The notes beneath the pieces were generated by a model. It was not told the DNA's origin, searched no databases, and worked only from the letters and a program-made list of their open reading frames with translations. A DNA stretch of 64,000 nt from Galaxea fascicularis (lineage: Eukaryota; Cnidaria; Anthozoa; Scleractinia; Euphylliidae): positions 3,139,572 through 3,203,571 of the forward strand of contig OX419347.1 in the NCBI GenBank assembly GCA_948470475.1, written 5' to 3'. The first letter of the stretch is position 1, and every line of letters begins with the position of its first letter. Below are positions 58,851-64,000 of the stretch, piece by piece. The position numbers and the translations under genes are program-made.

Positions 58851-61004
58851 AAAAGTTTGAAGCATCTTGTTTAAAAGCAGAGTAAACTGTACCGAATACG
58901 ACCGACTTTCATTAACCACTCCGACAGACTTAAAGGCAAAGAGCATAGTAAATTAGCAATCGTCCCACCCTTAAACACAAAGAGTAATAAGCTCGCGCAG
59001 TTAAAAACGTTTCCGACTTCATTGCTTCTGTAGACAGATATAACTTTGAAATCATGATTTACTTTAATTTCGCTGGATTGCATTCAAAACATCTTCGACG
59101 CGTTCCACCTGAAAGGTCTAATGCTAATTGCGTAACACTTCGAGAATGAGCTTCGATATGTATGTCGTAAGAAACAAAGGGCACGAATAACATTTGCAGA
59201 TTTTACCCTCCTGTTTGGCCGTATGCTATTACTTTTATGCCGCCAAATATCTTTGTAAATTTGTCCTTTCGCGACCACAAAGTGGCCAAAGAATTCTGAG
59301 TATACTGCTTTTTATCTTGGAGTCTATGAATAATTAAAACTAGAGCAAAAATGATGAAGAAATAGAAATACTTGGCTGTGACAATGATTAAATTACGTGG
59401 CACATGGTGGTTCCAGTTTCTGAGTCTATGGGTGAAATTCTTAAGAGTGACTTTTCAAATGAAAGCGACAAAAATAATTGTACTTTCTGAACACGGGCCT
59501 GTAGAAGATTATGTTCGTAGTCACTTTCTGACTCTATGAATGAAATTCCAAAGTGTGGCCATTTAAATGAAACCTCCTAAGGAGTACTTTCATGTGATGT
59601 TACTCCTATCAAACATTTCATCAGGTAGTAATTTAATGTAAAACTGCTAGTTTGCGCTATGGTAACCTCACTGCTACAAGCTGGCCGACGAACTAATGAA
59701 AGTTCTAGCAAAAAATTCCTGATGTCATCTCGTTCCACTCACGCATGTAATCGCGAAAGCGGCCCGGTAAACAGGTTTTTCTCACTAGACCTAAATAATT
59801 TTTGAAGGAGAGAAATCTGCCGTTTTAGATTATGTTCACAAAAATTGGCATAAAAAGAAAGCTTGGTTTTCAAGTGAAAAATCGTGCATCGTTTTTTCTA
59901 ACCAAAAACTAGATTTATGTATGCTTGAATAAGTAGCGCATCATTTGTTTACCAATAAACAAAACACTAAAAATAGTACAGACGACATGAACTACTGACA
60001 GGAACTACGAAAGTTGCTGTAGGAACAAAATTTGTTTTCATAATGTTTATTCTTGATGACCACCTACAGAAAGTAGTTTTACGTACATCGGAGACCAGCT
60101 CCACTTAGTGACAAAGGCACCCATCGGTGAATAGGTCTGGTGGAATACCCCTTCAAAGGCTACACCGTATACGTTCGGTAAAAAATAGGTTTCTTAGAAA
60201 ATTGAACGCTATAGCGTTCATATACTTAAAAAAATGCACTGCAACAGAACGTTATTCAATAGCTAGAAAAAAAATACGTTAAACCTATCGAAAGGCACCG
60301 TCCCCATATAAGACCAGCAGTAAGCCGACCGAGACGTCGCTAATGGCTGAATCCTGAGACATATGATAAAAACTAAGCTACTATTTCAAGCCACGATGAA
60401 TAATATCTTTCATGATACAAATTTGAAGCATTTTGAATCACACGATTGCACAATAGTAAATTATCCTTTCTCGTTTCTGACGTAGAAGCCGTTCGCCCAC
60501 ACAAATGAAACTCCTGGACGGCTTTGCCATCTTATACAACTGAATGAGTTAGAATAATCGCGAAGTAGTTTAAAGGAAGCAAAGCTATTTTCAGGCGACG
60601 TTTCCATGGAAGGTGCCATCGTGATTCCTATGTTGTCTGTCATAATTAGCTATTAACACCCGTTAGCGCTATAATGACATGTTATTAATTGCAAAAGGCA
60701 GCTCAAATAACCAAAAAATTATCATTAATTTATATTCGTGATATAAGTCGCTACTTAAGAGCTCAATATTGTCGCATAACCTGAAATTTTGCGACGGGTT
60801 TTAAAGTTACTCCCATCAAAAATATTGACTCCACCACATAAGTACACAAATGAATGTCGCCATGGCTTCTTGGCTATTGGGCAAAATAACGAACATGACA
60901 ACGCCACTATAACGGTGTCCTAATTTTTCCTTATAGCAACACTTCTCAATCGAACATAAAGGTTGTGAGAAAAAAGGAAGTGATCAACAAGTAACAAAGG
61001 TCTT

Positions 61005-61100
61005 GATTGTTTAACAAATTCTCCTCATCATTACCATAGAAAATGTATGGAGAACAGTGTGGAGAATATACATGCTGATATTAAGGTTAAAGGGTTAACA
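61005..61100 (-). repeat. Dispersed repeat, second copy (reverse orientation)
   Basis: Reverse complement of the repeat at 13935-14055. It shares CTTGATTGTTTAACAAATTC when read here on plus, then the ATCATTACCATAGAAAATGT segment. It lies directly upstream of the repeat-protein frame. Confidence 0.75.
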
Positions 61101-61269
61101 TAATCGATGCAAAAACAATTCCCACAGAAGGACAGCTAACTGACTGCAAGTTGGTTAAGAATATCCACGAGGTTTACCCATATTTTGGAGTTCCTGAAAG
61201 ACGAATTGGAACTTCAAGATAAGCCTACTCACAGAAATATCCATTTTCTTCCACAGTTCAGACTACTAA

Positions 61270-64000
61270 GATAATGTAACAGCTATTGAGAGACTCTTCT
61301 GTTCTAAGTACAGCACCAACCAAACTCCGAACAGAATATCTCAACTGGAAACAAGAGGAAGAATTGTGCTGTATTCTTTGCCTGACAAAAACGTCGCGAT
61401 CGGCAAGGCCAACCAACAAATGTCTTTGAGAATGGACAACACATCAGTACCAGCAATAATTTCTGAAGGTAAATATGGAACGAAAGAGATTACTTTCATA
61501 GTCTCCGGTGAGAACTCAGCTGATGATTCAGAAGTAATCTCAACAAAATCACCACCTAACGTTATCTGGACATATCCAACGGAAGAAACACTCGCCAACG
61601 ACACACCTGAAACGAATAACGCAGTTGTCACAACAAGAAAGGTCAGCGTGGAAAACGCTAAACCACGAAAAAAGAGTTTCTCCCAGCCACCAACTTTCAG
61701 CCAAATAAAGAACGTAAAATATTCTCCCATAGAATATGGTGTAAAAGACGAATCGGCAAACACAGGAAAGGATCAAACGGGCAGTTGTTATTCAACAAAG
61801 ACAACCAACACATCTGTTCAAAGTCGATCAAAAACCAGCTACACGTACAAGGTACAGGAAGCAAATGGCCTTGTCATCCTGGAAAGCTTCACAAAACATC
61901 CCGCCAAGATCAACATCAAAACTGTTTCGCAAACATACCAAAACACAGATGGTCAGGTAGAAAGTCAATCGACATTCCACAAACTCGATCAAAGTCCACC
62001 ACAAAAACCAGATGGTATACATTTAAGAAAACAAACGACAAACGAAAATACCTGCAAAAACACGCAACTATTCCTTGAAAAGCAATCCATCGAAAACCTA
62101 ACAAGCAACATAAAGCAACAACAACAACAACTTTTCAAAGACGAGCAATTCTCCATCCAACCAATTCATAAAACGAAAGAAGTAGGGACACCAACACTAA
62201 AGAGAGACAACGATGACAAATGGATCACCCCAACTTCCACACAGGAGGAGCTTAGACCTGAACAGTCACACAAACCAAGCAGACTATCATCAGAAAGAAT
62301 CCAGTACTATCAAAAACTTGACAGGCTACCAAATTTCACTTTACGTATTTCTACGCCAAAACAGCTACAAATCCCTGATGTCAAACAAACCATTACTTCC
62401 TCTCACCAACAGCAAGGAATAATGAAAACAAAACAGCAACAACAACAAGAATCAAGACTCCAACCTTCAATAACTGACATGCAGCCAACTAAACATAACC
62501 AATTTCCACAAACCAAAGACACAGAAACCGACAACCGTATATATCTCTCGTTTCCCGGTAAACAGGTCATCCCCGACTTCAATCTAGGCAGCTCTTCCGT
62601 AGAAGTACAAGAACTGCCGCCGCCTCCAAAACAAGACAAAATCAATGCTGAACAATGGATAACTCAGACCATAAAACAAGACGAGCTTAGATCACAACTC
62701 CCACCTCTAACCAACAAGCTTTCGGCCGAAAAGATGCAGTTTCTGCAGTATCAGGAAACTCAGATAGAGAGACCTCACGTCACCGAACCGAGGAAGCTGG
62801 TTATTCCACAATTTCAACAGGATACCTCTTCAATACAAGTACAAGAACTACCACCGCCTCCAAAACCAGACAAAATCAACGCGGAACAATGGATAACACA
62901 GACCATTAAACAGGAACAGCCGAGGTCAGAGCTGCCGTCTCCAACAAAAAAGCTCTCACAAGACAAGATGCAATTTCTACACAGTCAAGAAACGCAAAAC
63001 GTTGAAAAGCTTCATGTCTCCAAACCCGGAAAGCTTGTTATTCCCGACTTCCACCAGGAGAGCTCTTCTCTCGAAGTGCAAAAAGTATCATCGCCTCAAA
63101 AAATGCAGCCGCGCGTTACAGAAGAATGGATAACCGGAACCATCAAACAACAAGAGGTGCAATCGGAACCACCGCTTACAGCCACCAAGCTGTCCGCACA
63201 AAAGATTCAATTTCTACAAAACCAGGAGACACAGAAAGTCGAACGTGAACATCTCTCGTCCCCCGGTAGGCTGGTCATCCCCGACTTCAATCAAGGCAGC
63301 TCTTCCGTAGAAGTACAAGACCTGCCGCCGCCTCCAAAACAAGACAAAATCAATGCTGAACAATGGATAACTCAGACCATTAAACAGGAACAGCCGAGGT
63401 CAGAGCTGCCGTCTCCAACAAAAAAGCTCTCACAAGACAAGATGCAATTTCTACACAGTCAAGAAACGCAAAACGTTGAAAAGCTTCATGTCTCCAAACC
63501 CGGAAAGCTTGTTATTCCCGACCTCCACCAGGAGAGCTCTTCTCTCGAAGTGCAAAAAGTATCATCGCCTCAAAAAATGCAGCCGCGCGTTACAGAAGAA
63601 TGGATAACCGGAACCATCAAACAACAAGAGGTGCAATCGGAACCACCGCTTACAGCCACCAAGCTGTCCGCACAAAAGATTCAATTTCTACAAAACCAGG
63701 AGACACAGAAAGTCGAACGTGAACATCTCTCGTCCCCCGGTAGGCTGGTCATGCCCGACTTCAATCTAGGCAGCTCTTCCGTAGAAGTACAAGAACTTCC
63801 GCCGCCTCCAAAACAAGACAAAATCAATGCTGAACAATGGATAACTCAGACCATAGAACAAGACGAGCTTAGATCACAACTCCCACCTCCAACCAACAAG
63901 CTTTCGGCCGAAAAGATGCAGTTTCTGCAGTATCAGGAAACTCAGATAGACAGACCTCACGTCACCGAACCGAGGAAGCTGGTTATTCCACAATTTCAAC
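61270..64000 (+). CDS. Repeat protein with 78/79-aa tandem units (partial, open at right edge, unrecognised)
   Basis: Frame 1 is open for 910 codons from the TAA at 61267-61269 to the window end. The first in-frame ATG is at 61420, but the true start may be an upstream exon. Residues to about 62210 nt are low-complexity, Thr/Gln/Lys/Ser-rich, with no cysteine pattern. A diverged unit (KWITPTSTQEELRPEQ then RLSSERIQYYQK) lies at about 62218-62310. Six full units follow, starting at 62554, 62788, 63025, 63262, 63499 and 63736, and a seventh begins at 63970. Each unit reads V-I-P-x-F, SSS-x-E-V-Q, PPPPK or SPQK, EQWITQTIKQ or EEWITGTIKQ, then KLS-x-x-K-M/I-Q-F-L and QETQ. Amino-acid conservation between units and the lack of stops support this strand; the minus strand has only short frames over the repeats. 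No signal peptide, membrane segment or known domain is seen. Function unknown. Confidence 0.8.
62554..63969 (+). repeat. Coding tandem repeat, six units of 234/237 bp in order A-B-C-B-C-A
   Basis: Unit lengths are 234, 237, 237, 237, 237 and 234 bases. Units 1 and 6 (A) share DELRSQLPP and QYQETQI. Units 2 and 4 (B) share EQPRSELPSPTKKLSQDK. Units 3 and 5 (C) share MQPRVTEEWITGTIKQQEVQ. The B-C block from about 62893 to 63290 is nearly identical base for base to about 63367-63764, offset 474 bp; I noticed only single-base differences such as TTC/CTC and ATC/ATG. Confidence 0.9.

Larger units (their letters stand above)
53729..61269. other. Intergenic region with dispersed repeats, no recognisable gene
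   Basis: About 7.5 kb, AT-rich. It contains copies of the ~105-bp repeat (56840-56940, 58540-58850, reversed pieces at 59420-59600) and the reversed dispersed repeat at 61005-61100. Open frames are short; the hydrophobic one at 55099-55293 is discussed in the findings. Upstream exons of the repeat gene at 61270 could lie here but are not visible. Confidence 0.5.

Noticed and set aside
61341..61763. 140-codon hydrophobic minus frame that could look like a membrane protein
   Set aside because: The plus frame over the same bases is open for 910 codons and joins a conserved protein repeat; the minus frame ends early and has no counterpart over the repeats.

Overview
This window is nuclear DNA from an animal, most likely an anthozoan cnidarian such as a stony coral. 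Four genes can be read by eye: three conserved metazoan genes and an intronless class C receptor of the kind common in cnidarians. Short exons with standard GT-AG splice sites sit in long AT-rich introns. Intergenic DNA is full of short palindromic non-autonomous elements, tRNA-derived SINEs and a ~105-bp dispersed repeat. The species call is an inference; the gene calls rest on reading exon phases and motifs.

Layout. (1) 1-9337, minus strand: the first 13 coding exons (about 420 aa) of SZT2, a KICSTOR subunit, running off the left edge. An inverted, decayed copy of its exons 6-7 lies at about 405-801. (2) 10360-11598, minus: intronless RXYLT1, a Golgi xylosyltransferase that modifies alpha-dystroglycan. 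(3) 11690-20761, plus: MED8 in ten exons, head to head with RXYLT1 across only 91 bp. Its 5.1-kb intron 5 contains a complete single-exon gene (16322-17242, same strand) for a cysteine-rich membrane protein with PPxY motifs. (4) 22465-25278, minus: a 937-aa class C GPCR. (5) 25279-32526: intergenic DNA and repeats. (6) 32527-53728, plus: a very large charged, helical, probably cytoskeletal protein. Eleven exons at 37550-53728 are well supported, and a zinc-ribbon-like exon at 32527-32824 joins in phase. I do not recognise the family. (7) 53729-61269: repeats, no convincing gene. (8) 61270 to the right edge, plus: a 910-codon open frame with no stop, built at its end from 78/79-residue repeats, also unrecognised.

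The most interesting signal links regions 6 and 8. Both unrecognised products repeat a short element: an E(Q/K)-W or D-x-Y/F-E lead, then K-L/R-L/K-I, then about four residues and a hydrophobic-x-x-F/L-Q end. They lie in tandem on the same strand, so they may be two members of one undescribed family of repeat scaffold proteins. In region 8 the repeats are arranged A-B-C-B-C-A, with near-identical ~474-bp blocks, which indicates recent duplication or gene conversion.
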